64,000 nt of DNA, taken from Watersipora subatra (taxonomy: Eukaryota; Bryozoa; Gymnolaemata; Cheilostomatida; Watersiporidae). Under the pieces are notes generated by a model, which was not told the origin of the DNA, searched no databases, and saw only the letters and a program-made list of their open reading frames with translations. Of the stretch, positions 1 to 10,585 are shown piece after piece (position 1 is the first letter of the stretch; each line of letters starts with the position of its first letter). The DNA lies in contig NC_088708.1 of assembly GCF_963576615.1 (NCBI RefSeq), positions 44,379,196-44,443,195 on the forward strand, read 5' to 3'. The position numbers and the translations under genes are program-made.

Positions 1-128
1 GTTAAGATGTAAATATACCACAACAAATACATCTATACATCTGTTCGAAACTTCATTACTATTTTTGGGAGGGCAGTTACAACTGTCATGTTGACACGTT
101 CAGCTCCGTCCAGGCATGAATGCTTTGC
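1..128. other. Unassigned flank
   Basis: No gene or repeat recognised; ordinary AT-rich DNA before the first mobile element. Confidence 0.5.
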
Positions 129-132
129 TTAA

Positions 133-921
133 ACCATAACTGCCACGAACAACTTTTATCGTATTTACTAGGTAAATCAGACATGCTGATTCCGATTTTG
201 TAATCAAAATAAAGATTAGGCCACTAACTTTCAGAGTAATAAAGGATTTTTTATAGCGTTTTAATATCGGTTTCGAAAACAACACGATCGGCATAACAAG
301 CTCCGCCCATAAATACTTGACGTAACCTAGCTTTTTAGGAACAGAAGTTACGTAGAGATGTTTAGACCGATTTAGAATAATAGAGATGGGTGTTTTAAAA
401 TCTATTAATATCTGAATCCAGCTTTAAAAATAATATCAGTCTTTTCTGAAAGGTAGATAAGCTATTTAGCATTGCATATTTAAAAAGCGCGATAACAACG
501 CTAGCTCGTGATAAAACCGCGCTTTTTGAGCTCATTTTTCTCGGCGTCCAGCCTATTTAAACGTTATGTAACAAGCTGCGAGCAATTTTAAATAGTTTAT
601 ATCCCTTTCATAAAAAACTGAAACTATTTTACAGGCTGGATTTAGATAATAATGGGTTTTAAGACACCTATCTCTATTATTTTAAATCGGACTAAACTTT
701 CCTAACTTCCGTTTCTGAAAAAGCTAGGTTTCGTCACATATTTATGGGCGGAGCTTGTAATGCCGATTGTGTTGTTTTCGAAACGGATATTGAAACGCTT
801 TAAAAAAGCCTAAATGACTTTGAAGGTTAGTGGACTAATCTTTATTTTGAGTACAAAATCGGAATCAGCGTGTCTGATTTACCTAGAAAACACAATAAAA
901 GTTGTTCGTGACAGTTATGGT
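133..921. mobile_element. TTAA-flanked foldback (long inverted-repeat) element
   Basis: The two ends are ACCATAACTG at 133 and its reverse complement ending at 921. Each end is bordered by TTAA (129-132 and 922-925), the target duplication used by piggyBac-type transposases. The inverted arms run inward for at least 300 bases on each side, so nearly the whole 789-base unit is one imperfect palindrome with a small loop around position 540. The arms differ at scattered sites (roughly one in ten), so the copy is not new. It has no transposase gene; short open frames in the arms mirror each other and are not genes. The TTAA borders point to a non-autonomous piggyBac-like element. The end sequence itself is not one I recognise. 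Confidence 0.75.
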
Positions 922-957
922 TTAAATTACATAAGGGAACCAGGGGAATTCCCCTCT

Positions 958-972
958 GGTTGGGAACCCCTG
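958..972. repeat. hAT-like terminal motif, same orientation as the right end at 8898-8912
   Basis: The motif ggttgggaacccctg is almost identical to the hAT right end at 8898-8912 (one base differs) and lies in the same orientation, not inverted. It is therefore not the left end of the hAT at 2090-8912. It may be the right end of another, largely lost copy. It sits just outside the TTAA foldback, next to a short GC-rich palindrome (about 938-958). Confidence 0.35.
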
Positions 973-1115
973 TTACAGTACCGTATGATGTTTAGTGGTG
1001 CTGCATTTTTATTGGCTGCTTGTACCAAGTAATAGTGGATATTAATAGCACTAATTACTCAACAGTCAACAGGGTAGCTGCAGTACAGTACATTCTGATT
1101 TTCATCAGGTCAGTA

Positions 1116-1964
1116 CCGTAAGTCTTCATGCTCAAGCCGCGGGCTTGTACTCACAAACAGATGACTCACGACGGAAAAAAATAACCCTCCAATAAGCCGT
1201 CTGTGGTATCTAGCCGCCCTTACCAACAAGCCGCATATGCCCACAGACCGCGCGGCTAACGACTGAGGTTTTGTCATCATTGACCTCTTTGGGAGCGAGT
1301 GTTGAGACAGGCTTCGCTATACCCCTGTCCTCTTGAATAAGAAAACAAGCTACATCAGTACATGTGAAAAGAATTTTCATTTACTTCCAAGTTCAAATTA
1401 AAATTCCTGAACCCTTGCATCAAGAACTTACTTGCCATGTCTCAGCTAGATTTTTATTGCACTGTTAGAGGGCTTCATGTTTATGAAAAGATGCCGGTCA
1501 AGAATGAAAAGGTGTTAATAACCTATGACTGTGGTGAGTTAAACATACCTCATCATCTCCATAGATAGAAGTTTCGTTTGGAATTTAAATTTATTTTTAA
1601 AAAATACCAAAAAAACACCCAAGAAATTTGATGTCATGAATTCAAACTAAATAAAATCTTCATTGATAATTCACTGATAATTCATCTCGACTTAGAGCGA
1701 TAAATTCTTCTTTAGTCTAAAGTATTCCTTAAACATGACCTTGAAAATGAATGAGTAGGTCGCCAAGACACCCGTACATGAAAGTGTATCATGAATGCGA
1801 TTCTATGGTTATAGCGTGGGAGCTGAGCAGAGACCGCATTTATCGAGAAGCCGCCCTGAGCTCCACGTAAGTTTTAAAAGAATGGCCTTAGCCGCGGTCT
1901 ATGACCTTGAACCAGAAACCGTGCCCAACGACAAGCCGCGCGGCTTGAGCATGAGGACTTACGG
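1116..1964. mobile_element. TA-flanked inverted-repeat element (non-autonomous, Tc1/mariner-like borders)
   Basis: The left end ccgtaagtcttcatgctc at 1116 matches the reverse complement of the right end at 1964 over about 32 bases with two or three differences. The repeat reads into a GC-rich palindromic stretch, aagccgcgggctt. TA dinucleotides at 1114-1115 and 1965-1966 border the element as a target duplication. It is about 849 bases long with no transposase; an 83-codon open frame near its right end looks incidental. It lies immediately 5' of the hAT transposase gene. Confidence 0.7.
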
Positions 1965-2089
1965 TATATATTATATAATTTGCATTTGTGTATTTGGGGG
2001 TGCGCATAAGTGTGTAATATTGTTCAAACTACAGATTTCATGTTAAAATATGGCTTAAATATTGAACTAGTAATAACTTTCATTACAGA

Positions 2090-2714
2090 ATGAGTACTAG
2101 CAAAAAACGAAAACATGATGCGAGCTACATGCAATATGGATTTCAATGTCTAATTAGCAATGTTGAAGGAAAGCCACAATGTGTGTTATGCATGAAAGTA
2201 TTGGGCAATGATTCAATGCGACCTAACAAATTGAAGCATCATCTCTCCTCAGTACATCCCCAACATACAGCAAAGGATCAAAACTTCTTTGAGCGACATG
2301 GAAAACAGCTCAGGCAGATGAGACTAGACACGAGTAGGGCTTTTCATGAATCAAACTCCAAACTACTGGAGGCCTCGTACAAGGTAGCATATGAAATTGC
2401 TAATCAGAAAAAGCCACATACCATCATAGAAGATTTAACAAAGCCATGTACACTGATGATGACAAAACCTATATTGGGAAAGGAGGCTGAGAAGAAGCTG
2501 GCTGCAGTGTCATTGTCTAATAATACAGTGCAGGGGATTTGCAACATGGCCAATGACATTAAAGATCAGGTTGTCCATCAGATAAGGTTATCTCCATTTG
2601 GGCTCTTTGCTATTCACCTGGATGAGTCAACTGATGTAGCTTCTTGCTCACAGTTAATGGTGTATGCCCGATGTGTACACAATGAAGAAATAAAAGAGGA
2701 ATTTCTGTTTTGTG
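2090..2714 (+). pseudogene. hAT transposase, N-terminal part (BED finger and start of catalytic domain)
   Basis: The frame opens with ATG and a lysine-rich stretch. A BED-type zinc finger follows at about residues 15-60, with the Cys pair CVLC and the His pair HHLSSVH. The start of the RNase H-like fold contains HLDESTDVASCSQLMVYARC, where the Asp residues of the first catalytic motif are expected. BED fingers bind DNA and hAT transposases cut and join element ends; both roles come from family knowledge. The frame is intact up to the five-base target TTGTG (2710-2714), where the Copia-family element entered. It continues in frame on the far side at 7366, so the insertion disrupted a coding sequence that was open at this point. 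Confidence 0.88.
2710..2714. repeat. Target-site duplication (left) of the Copia-family insertion
   Basis: TTGTG here is repeated exactly at 7361-7365 on the other side of the LTR element, marking the integration point inside the hAT transposase gene. Confidence 0.9.
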
Positions 2715-2934
2715 TGTTGGAAATATCTTCTCAGGTATATGCTGACTAACTGATTTATTTGCAATTCTACCAGAACATATATACACATAGGATGTAAAAA
2801 CAATAGTTTGACAATAACAGATTAACCTGGGTTCAAGTAAGGTCAAGAAACCAAATTGATGACTTGTGGCTCATGTAAACATTGACCTCATCTATGAGTC
2901 AGTTAATGTCCATTGAATTACTTCCTGTCCAACA
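2715..2934 (-). repeat. LTR (3' LTR of the Copia-family element)
   Basis: It begins TGTTGGAAAT and ends CTGTCCAACA, giving the TG...CA borders and a short inverted TGTTGGA. It is the same length as the LTR at 7141-7360, with four mismatches. Confidence 0.93.
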
Positions 2935-5900
2935 CTCCCACTTAATTCATATGGTCATAAAGATAAAACAAGCACAGATTTTAATACAATATTCAGTACA
3001 TAATCATCACACAAAAAAGAAAAGGATTTCCATGAGTAATACAAGTATATAATGATACATAAACAGAAATTTGACCTAAGTACATGCTTTCCCTACTTCT
3101 AGCATGATTTTCCTCCTCACACCTTTTATTACATTAAATCGGTTGTCGAAGTATCAAGTGTTTATGCATACAGAAAGAATTACTCTTTTATTAATTCCAA
3201 ACTCGTGGCATCCTACACAGCTGATGTACCGCACACGATACCAAGCTTGGAGCGCAGAGCCTCAAATCGTTGCCGTGGCAATGGCTTTGTTAGTAGGTCA
3301 GCCAACATAACCTCTGTTGGGCAATAGGCTGTTGCAACAGCTTTCTTTGCTACCATCTCTCGAACGTAATGGTACTTAATTTCCATGTGCTTGATGTTTT
3401 TACTGCTTTTACCGTTTTTCGCGATTGCTGCTGCCGCAACATTATCAATATTAATTGTAGTGGGATTTGATTGCTTCACACCAAAATCAGAAAACAGTTG
3501 TCTAAGCCACACAGCTTCTTTTGTTGCTGAAAACAACGAAATATATTCTGATTCCGCAGTCGATAGCGCAACAGTCGACTGACGCTTGCTTAGCCAAACT
3601 ATGGGGCTATCTGCGCAGGTAAACACAACTCCACTGGTTGAATGTCTATCTTCATTGTCCCCCCAACTAGCATCACAATATCCTACTACCTCAGGCCTCA
3701 GTCTGGAATACCTAAGCGTGTAGTTGCTTGTACCCTTCAAATAGCGAAATACACGTTTAGTAGCTGTGAGGTGTGTCTCTGTTGGGCAGCTATTGTACTT
3801 TGAAAGTGCTCCCACTGAATATGATATGTCAGGCCGGGATGCGACAGCTAAGTACAACAAACTGCCTATCATGGATTGATATAGAGTTTGATCCACTGGG
3901 TTGCTCCCATTATCCTTAACTAGCCTAACATCTACTGCTGCTGGTGTACCTACTGGTTTACAAGCTTCCAGCCCAAATCTCTTCAAGATTTTCTCAATGT
4001 ATGTTACTTGATTCAGGCATACAGCATTTTTATTTTGCACAACATTGATACCTAGTACATACTGCAGAATTCCCATGTCTTTCATTTTAAATCTAGCAGC
4101 TAGGGACTCTTTGACTGCACGCATTTCGGATTCAGAACTGCTTGCAATAACCAAGTCATCGACATACACTGCAATTATAGTTTTCTCAACATCATGCGCT
4201 CTGATGTATACACACTGATCTCCACCTGACTGACAAAAACCTTGCTGTTTTAAAAACTCATCTAAAACTGCATTCCAGCACCTAGGTGCTTGTTTCAACC
4301 CATATATGCTTTTCCGTAACTTACATACCAATTTTTCAGAGCCCTTTTGACTAAACCCTTCCGGTTGCTTCATGTATATTTCTTCCTCAAGTCTGCCATT
4401 AAGGAAAGCGGTAACAACATCCATTTGGTGTATGAGCATGTTGTGGGAGGCAGCATGTGAAATCAGTGCTCGTAGAGAAGGAAAATTGACCACCGGGGCA
4501 AAGGTTTCCTCATAGTCGATGCCATACTTTTGCTCAAAACCCTTAGCCACTACTCTACCCTTAAACCTGTCTACCCTGCCTTCACTATCATATTTTATCT
4601 TAAAAACCCATTTACAGTCTATCACTTTACGCCCTTTTGGTAGCTCCACCAAATCCCAGGTTTCATTTTGAATTAATGACTTATACTCAGCATCAGCAGC
4701 TGCCTGCCATTCCTTAGACTGAGAACCTGAGATAGCTTCGGAATAACTGCGGGGTTCAATTATGTCACATGCTTTCAGAGCTACATAATCAGCACAAGCA
4801 CTTGTGTACTTATCAATACCAAATCTCACAGGTGGCTTGTGAACACGAGTAGAACGACGCGGATTTCTCGTTGGATTTTCAGTGCCATTTTCAATTGGGT
4901 CTGGGCTTGCATCGACATCACATGACTGTGGTTGATCAGATAGATCAGTTTGACTGGGCAACCCTAACTTTGACTCATCAAACACAATGTCGCGACGCAC
5001 CACTACTGTGTCAGTTGTGGGGTTGTACAGCCTATACCCCTTGCTTCTGACACTATATCCAATACAGATCATGCGCTCGGCTTTGACATCAAGTTTGCTT
5101 CTTAGCTGATTTGGAATATGGGCAAACGCGGCACATCCAAACACCCTAAGATGACTAATGTCAGGCCTGCGCTTGCACCACAGCTCATAAGGAGTTTTAC
5201 TAGTAGCCTTAGTGGGTAATCTATTTTTAATATAAGCAGCACTAGCGATGGCCTCTGCCCAGAAACGCTTTGGCAGCCTCGCTTGCGCTACCATAGCTCT
5301 AGCAGATTCGCACACGGTTCGGTTATAGCGCCCCGCTACCCCATTTTGCTCAGCCGAGTACCGCACAGTAAGCTGATGTAGAATGCCACAAGACGAGAGA
5401 TAGTTTTCAAAATCTTTTCCAATATATTCGCCACCATTATCACTACGTAAAATCTTGATACTCTGGCCAGCCTGATTGCTAGCAAAAGCCTGAAATTCCT
5501 TGAACTTAGAAAGTATCTCAGATTTTTCACGCATGAAATAGAGGAAAGCATGTCTAGTATAATCGTCAATAAAAGAAACAAAATACTGGCTACCACCGAT
5601 GGATTTTGTTTTCATCGGGCCACACACATCAGTATGTACTATTTCTAGTCACCAACTAGACTTAACAACACCATTTTTAGGAAAAGGTTTCCTAGACATT
5701 TTTCCCAAAATACAGGGTTCACACACATCAATTTTGACAGTAGACAAATCAGCTCCTGTCACTAAGTCCCTAGCATTTGCCACGACAGATGCACTTGCAT
5801 GCCCTAAGCGTTGATGCCATAACTCTGAAACTACCTAAGCATGTTCTTTATTTAAACATGTGTCTAAATAATAGAGTTTGTCAATCAAAGTTCCGGTGGC

Positions 5901-7125
5901 TCTGACCTTGCCACTCCGTTCTTCAGCCAACAGCGAGAGTGGCCGAATTGCAAGATAACACCATGAGATGCTGCTGAATGCACGGAGAACAGGCTCACCT
6001 TCATTGCAGGGACGAGGAGTACATCATGCATAGTATTTGGTTTAGACTTAGTACGACTTACCGCGGTGTAGACCTCCACCTTACCAATGCCGACTGCATC
6101 CAGCTGATGGCCGTCTCCAAGGCTCACCTTCCGAGGCTTTCCGAACTCGGTAAACTCTTTGAATATACTCCTGTTAAATGTCATGTGACTCATGGCTCCA
6201 GAGTCGATGAGCCACTTGCATGTCTTATTGTCAGTAGCGCTAGTGTTTTGTATGGTGAATGCTGAGTCAGAGCAGCTCTCAGCTTGATCGTCTGCAGCGT
6301 GCTTTGCAACGTGTTTTTGTCGATGAGCGTAACCACCAACGTTCAATTTCAGTTCTGGGCAGTTCGATCTCAAATATGATAGACTCCCACATCTGTAGCA
6401 CTTCCTGTCGTGGTTCTGCCGTTTGTTTTTGAGTTGCGTTCTCTTGTTGGCAAGATTGGCAGAGTCTGGTAATGACAACCTTGAGTTTCCAAATGATTTT
6501 TCGTCCTGACGTTGCGCTTCATTTAGTATTGCCTGTCGTACATACCCCATTGAAAGGCCAGTATCCACTCTAGCCTCCAGTGCTGTCACTAGTGTGGAAA
6601 AGTTTTCTGGAAGACTTCCCAGTAGAGTCACGATTTGATCTTCTTCAGATATTACAGCATTTACTGCTGCAAGCTTATCAGTTAATTCTTTCATAAACTT
6701 TAAATGCTGCTCCACAGAGGAGAGCTCTTTCATTAACGCTCTAAAGTATTGTTTTTTGAGGAATAGCTTGTTTGCTAAAGTATCCCGCACAAAATGTTTT
6801 TGTAGGATGTCCCACTTTTTTTGGCTTATCACAGGTAGTGATTAAGTATAGCAGATCATCGCTTACCGAGAGCACCATCAGCGACATAGCCTGATTAGTC
6901 TTTTTCACAAAGGTTGCTTTGGCTGTTGCTTCTGTCGGTTCTTCAGCAGACCCATCCACTAATTCCCATAGCTCCTTAGCTATCAGCAGGTGTCTTAGTT
7001 TAAACTTCCATGTGCTTTAATTGTTCCTTGTCAGCTTGTCCAAACTTAACTTTTCTTCACCAGTCGCCATGCTTGATGCAGTTCAGTAATAAATAGTAAA
7101 GTAGTAAATTTAATAAGCCACTATG

Positions 7126-7140
7126 ACTGGGCCCATAACC
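7126..7140 (-). other. Primer-binding site matching the anticodon arm of initiator tRNA-Met
   Basis: Read on the minus strand, the bases next to the 5' LTR are GGTTATGGGCCCAG. This complements the anticodon stem-loop of initiator tRNA-Met (ctgggcccataacc on the plus strand). Drosophila copia is known to prime from a tRNA-iMet fragment cut in the anticodon loop, and this site has that form. Confidence 0.8.
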
Positions 7141-7360
7141 TGTTGGAAATATCTTCTTAGGTATATGCTGACTAACTGATTTATTTGCAATTCTACCAGA
7201 ATATATATACACATAGGATGTAAAAACAATAGTTTGACAATAACAGATTAACCTGGGTTCAAGTAAGGTCAAGAAACCACATTGATGACTTGTGGCTCAT
7301 GTAAACATTGACCTCATCTATGAGTCAGTTAATGTTCATTGAATTACTTCCTGTCCAACA
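7141..7360 (-). repeat. LTR (5' LTR of the Copia-family element)
   Basis: Matches 2715-2934 at 216 of 220 positions. It is followed by the right target duplication TTGTG (7361-7365). Confidence 0.93.
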
Positions 7361-7365
7361 TTGTG

Positions 7366-8521
7366 TACCTCTGGAAACCACAAACAAAGCTAAAGACATT
7401 TTTGACGTTTTCTCCAACTTTTTTGATGAGGTAGATCTAAAATGGGAAAATGTTATTGGGTGTTGTACAGATGGGGCACTAGCTATGCTAGGCACAAGAT
7501 CAGGCTTTCAAGCTCTTGTAAAAAAGTGTCACCTAATGTAAAGAGCACTCACTGTATGCTGCACCGGCATGCACTGGCAGTTAGAACCCTTCCTTCATCT
7601 CTCTCCATTGTCTTACAGGAGGTAATCAAATTAGTTAACTACATAAAGAGCAATGCACTGCACACCAGGCTATTTAAGGTACTTTGCAAAGACATGGATG
7701 CTGAGCACCAAACACTTTTGTATCACACAAATGTTCATTGGTTATCAAGGAGTAATGTCACAGCTCAAGTTTTCAGCCTCCGAAATGAACTGATATTGTT
7801 TAGCGAGCAACAAGGTAAAAAGAATTTCTATAAGCATCTCACAGACAACAACTGGATTATTCAGATTGCATATCTAGTAGATATTTTTGAGCAGTTTAAT
7901 CAACTAAATCTGAAAATGCAGGGTCCTAATACTAACATGATCAGATTTATCAACCAGCTGAATGCTTTTCAAGCAAAGCTGATGAAATGGAACAAGAAAG
8001 TCTGCTGTGGAAACGTTGCAATGTTTGAAAGCTTAGACAACTTGCTGGACAGTGGCAACTTGGCTCTTCCTGCTGAAATCCAGGACGAGATTGCAAAACA
8101 TCTAGAACACCTTCACACAGAGTTCAAAAGATATTTCCCTAAAATACCTAGCGGAGACTTGGATCTGACCATCAATCCATTTCAGTGTGAAGTCAACATG
8201 ATACCAGATGACTGTCAGGATGAGTTTCTAGAGTTAAAATTTGACTCGGCTGCAAAACTTTCATTTGGAACAATGTCCATTGCTGACTTTTGGCCAACAA
8301 TGACCACATGTTATCCCAAAGTAGCGAAAATTGCACTCCACAAACTGCTGCCATTTGTGACTACATATCTGTGTGAGTCAGGTTTCTCAACATTACTTAC
8401 CATTAAGTCTAAATCTCGTAATCGATTGATAGCACAGGATGATCTGCGCTGTGCTCTGTCCAAAACGAAGCCTCGGATTGAAGTACTATGCCAGAATGAA
8501 CAGCAACAGAAATATCATTAA
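7366..8521 (+). pseudogene. hAT transposase, C-terminal part (catalytic core and hATC dimerisation domain)
   Basis: The reading frame broken at 2714 resumes here. The segment VIGCCTDGALAMLG carries the second catalytic Asp region, followed by THCMLHRHAL, the conserved Cys/His stretch of Charlie-like hATs. A one-base frame change near 7530 separates these two parts. The C-terminal hATC dimerisation domain is clear around 8340-8480 (LPFVTTYLCESGFSTL). The frame then stops at 8519-8521. A second, shifted copy of the C-terminal coding end follows directly. Confidence 0.88.
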
Positions 8522-8742
8522 CTATCGTAAGGTAGCAAAAGATGCCCTCCACAAAACTGCTGCCATTTGTGACTACATATCTGTGCGAGTCAGGCTTCTC
8601 AACATTACATGTACTTACCATTAAGTCTAAAGCTTGTGATCAATTGATGGTACAAAATGATCCGCGCTGTGCTCTGTCCAAAACAAAGCCTCACATTGAA
8701 GTACTGTGCCCGAATGAGCGGCAACAGAAATCTCAATAATTA
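8318..8742 (+). repeat. 212-base tandem duplication of the hAT 3' coding end
   Basis: The segment from about 8318 to 8529 recurs at about 8530 to 8742 (offset 211-212 bases). Both copies encode the hATC core and the final residues (ALSKTKP...EVLC). The second copy has extra bases (acatgt) and several substitutions, so it is not recent. Confidence 0.85.
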
Positions 8743-8897
8743 CATAATTACATGTTGTATAAAAATATTTTGTTATGTGTTTGCACATGTACAATAAAGT
8801 CTCATTCTAAATTGTATTAGTTTTTGTTTTTAGCCATGTAGTATGTGTGGGAGGAATTCAAATTTCTGAACATGTCTAGGGGGAACATAGTAAAATA

Positions 8898-8912
8898 GGT
8901 TGGGAACCTCTG
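8898..8912. repeat. Right terminal inverted repeat of the hAT element
   Basis: ggttgggaacctctg is the inverse of CAGAGGTTCCCAACC. It lies about 380 bases beyond the transposase stop, as expected for a hAT right end. Confidence 0.65.
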
Positions 8913-10479
8913 ACTTATGTCGTACCGCATTACATACATGTAAGTGCAATCATATTACAACGTATGTAAGATATTTTTCATATACACTGTATAAACGAAT
9001 ACAGAATAATTAATGATGTATTTTTGAGAAGATTTTTTTCCGTTTCGTGAGCATGTTACTATTTTGTCTTAACCCGACAAACTATGATAAACAGCTATGT
9101 GAATACGTTATGCTAGTTTGATGAAAGATCTCATATTTTTAATTAAAGATTTGCCTAAAAAGATGTTTAAGCTTTATTTTGTTAAACAAAACAAAAAGAT
9201 TACAGACTCAATTTCTAACCAACTAAACATTGGCACTGGCTTAAAACCTCGTCGCTTAGTGCTGACAAAACATTTTCATTTCCGGATTAAGCTACACTTC
9301 TACAAAACGACCCAGAAATTGACCAGGTTTTGAGCCACTGCCATTATACCTGATCTTATACCTGACCAATTTTTAGTACTTGGCCGTCGGAAATCCTTAA
9401 AAAGTTGGAGTGGCTTGGGCGGCTGAGCCGCTCAACCGCCTTAAGAAATACGGGTCTGCACAAAACAGCTTTGGGTATGCACTAAATCTTTGAAGCAAAA
9501 TTCTGGCTGCATTCCAAAGGTTTTGTTTGGTATTTTGTTTACACAGTTAGTATGTACTACTATAATTTAAATCTCCCCTAACCAAGTACATGTAGTTATC
9601 ACCTGATAACTAAAAAGATTATATTCTAAATCATCAATAACCAGCTATACTATACTATTATACTAATGTCTTTTATTGGATAACACTGCGGTTTAGCTAC
9701 GAGCATTTCATCATTTCTGGCAGATCAGATCAGATAACATGCACAGCGCAAACAAAAACATTAAAAGCTATTAAAATTGGTCTACAGGGACCTTCAGTGA
9801 AAGATCAAGTAAGAGCCGACAACTCATATTTCAAGCCTTTTTTCCATGAAACCCGCTTGTACAAAACGCCCAAATCTATAATTCTTTATGACATGTCAAG
9901 TAATGGTTACACACCAGACAGGGTCTGGCAAAAATAGCTTCTGACACCATTCTTGTTTGCTGATGGAAGGAGAGAACAGCCTAAGTTAAACTTGTATTCA
10001 TAAGTAAGCAAATTATAAAGGAATTCTATCTGTTTCATTTATGCTTTAAAACTAACGAGGAAATCATGTTGAATAACAAACCATATTAGAAGTACTGGCT
10101 AGCACGTCAGTAGCAGAGTTTTTAACAGATGAAAGCTGATAGCAAGTGAGGATACTAACTGCTATAAAAACATATATATTTCACCAACATTGACAGACTT
10201 GATAAACCACTGGTAACTCTAGTCATTTATGAAGTCCATTAAGATTTGTTAGCATCCTGACATAATACATAATCTACAACAGTTACAGCTGATGTATGTG
10301 TTTAATTAAGCCTGCTGCAGGTAAGAATTAATTTTAACAATGTATAATATAGTTGGCTATTAAATTTATTCTATCAGTTTCTATTGTAAGAGCTAATAAA
10401 CAACAAATTACAAAACTCAAAATACTCTTAATGTTGATTCTGAATTCCATTTGAGCCATTTTGGAAAGCGAATCCAAAC

Positions 10480-10585
10480 TATGGCGGTTTCGTGTGGCTG
10501 CGATTAACTGTTCGTTTTTGAGCTTTTAAGAGCTTGTAGTCACATTTCCACGTATTTGGCACCTACAACACAACAGAGTAAGACA
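10480..10585 (+). promoter_or_regulatory. Candidate promoter or untranslated first exon of the SLC46-like gene
   Basis: A patch with higher GC than its surroundings ends in gacatg|gtgagtc, a strong 5' splice donor. If used, its ATG would not join in frame to the start at 14370 through any acceptor I could find, so any such exon would be 5' UTR. This is a weak call based on the donor and composition only. Confidence 0.2.

Larger units (their letters stand above)
2715..7360 (-). mobile_element. Ty1/Copia-family LTR retrotransposon fossil, nested in a hAT element
   Basis: This is a full-length, 4.6 kb element on the minus strand. It has two 220-base LTRs, a primer-binding site and a polypurine-like stretch next to the 3' LTR (about 2935-2947). 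Parts in minus-strand order are a gag-like region from about 7070 with a zinc-knuckle-like motif near 6400, an aspartic-protease-like segment (LIDSGAMSHMT) near 6200, and an integrase core with DNGGEY near 5430. The reverse transcriptase has YVDD near 4160 and RNase H has the DASWGD segment near 3670. Integrase before reverse transcriptase is the Copia order. The LTRs differ at four of 220 positions (about 2 percent), so the insertion is young. The coding part is broken, with roughly three to five breaks. Confidence 0.93.
2090..8912 (+). mobile_element. hAT DNA transposon (Charlie/ZBED-like), split by a Copia-family insertion
   Basis: A transposase reading frame starts at 2090 and resumes after the LTR insertion at 2715-7360, ending at 8521. 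The right terminal motif ggttgggaacctctg at 8898-8912 reads CAGAGGTTCCCAACC from the outside, a typical hAT end. No matching left end was found between 973 and 2089, so the left border is unknown. The element carries a 212-base tandem duplication of its 3' coding end (8318-8742). With the retroelement removed it would be about 2.2 kb or longer. It is inactive: interrupted, with a frame change near 7530. Confidence 0.8.
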
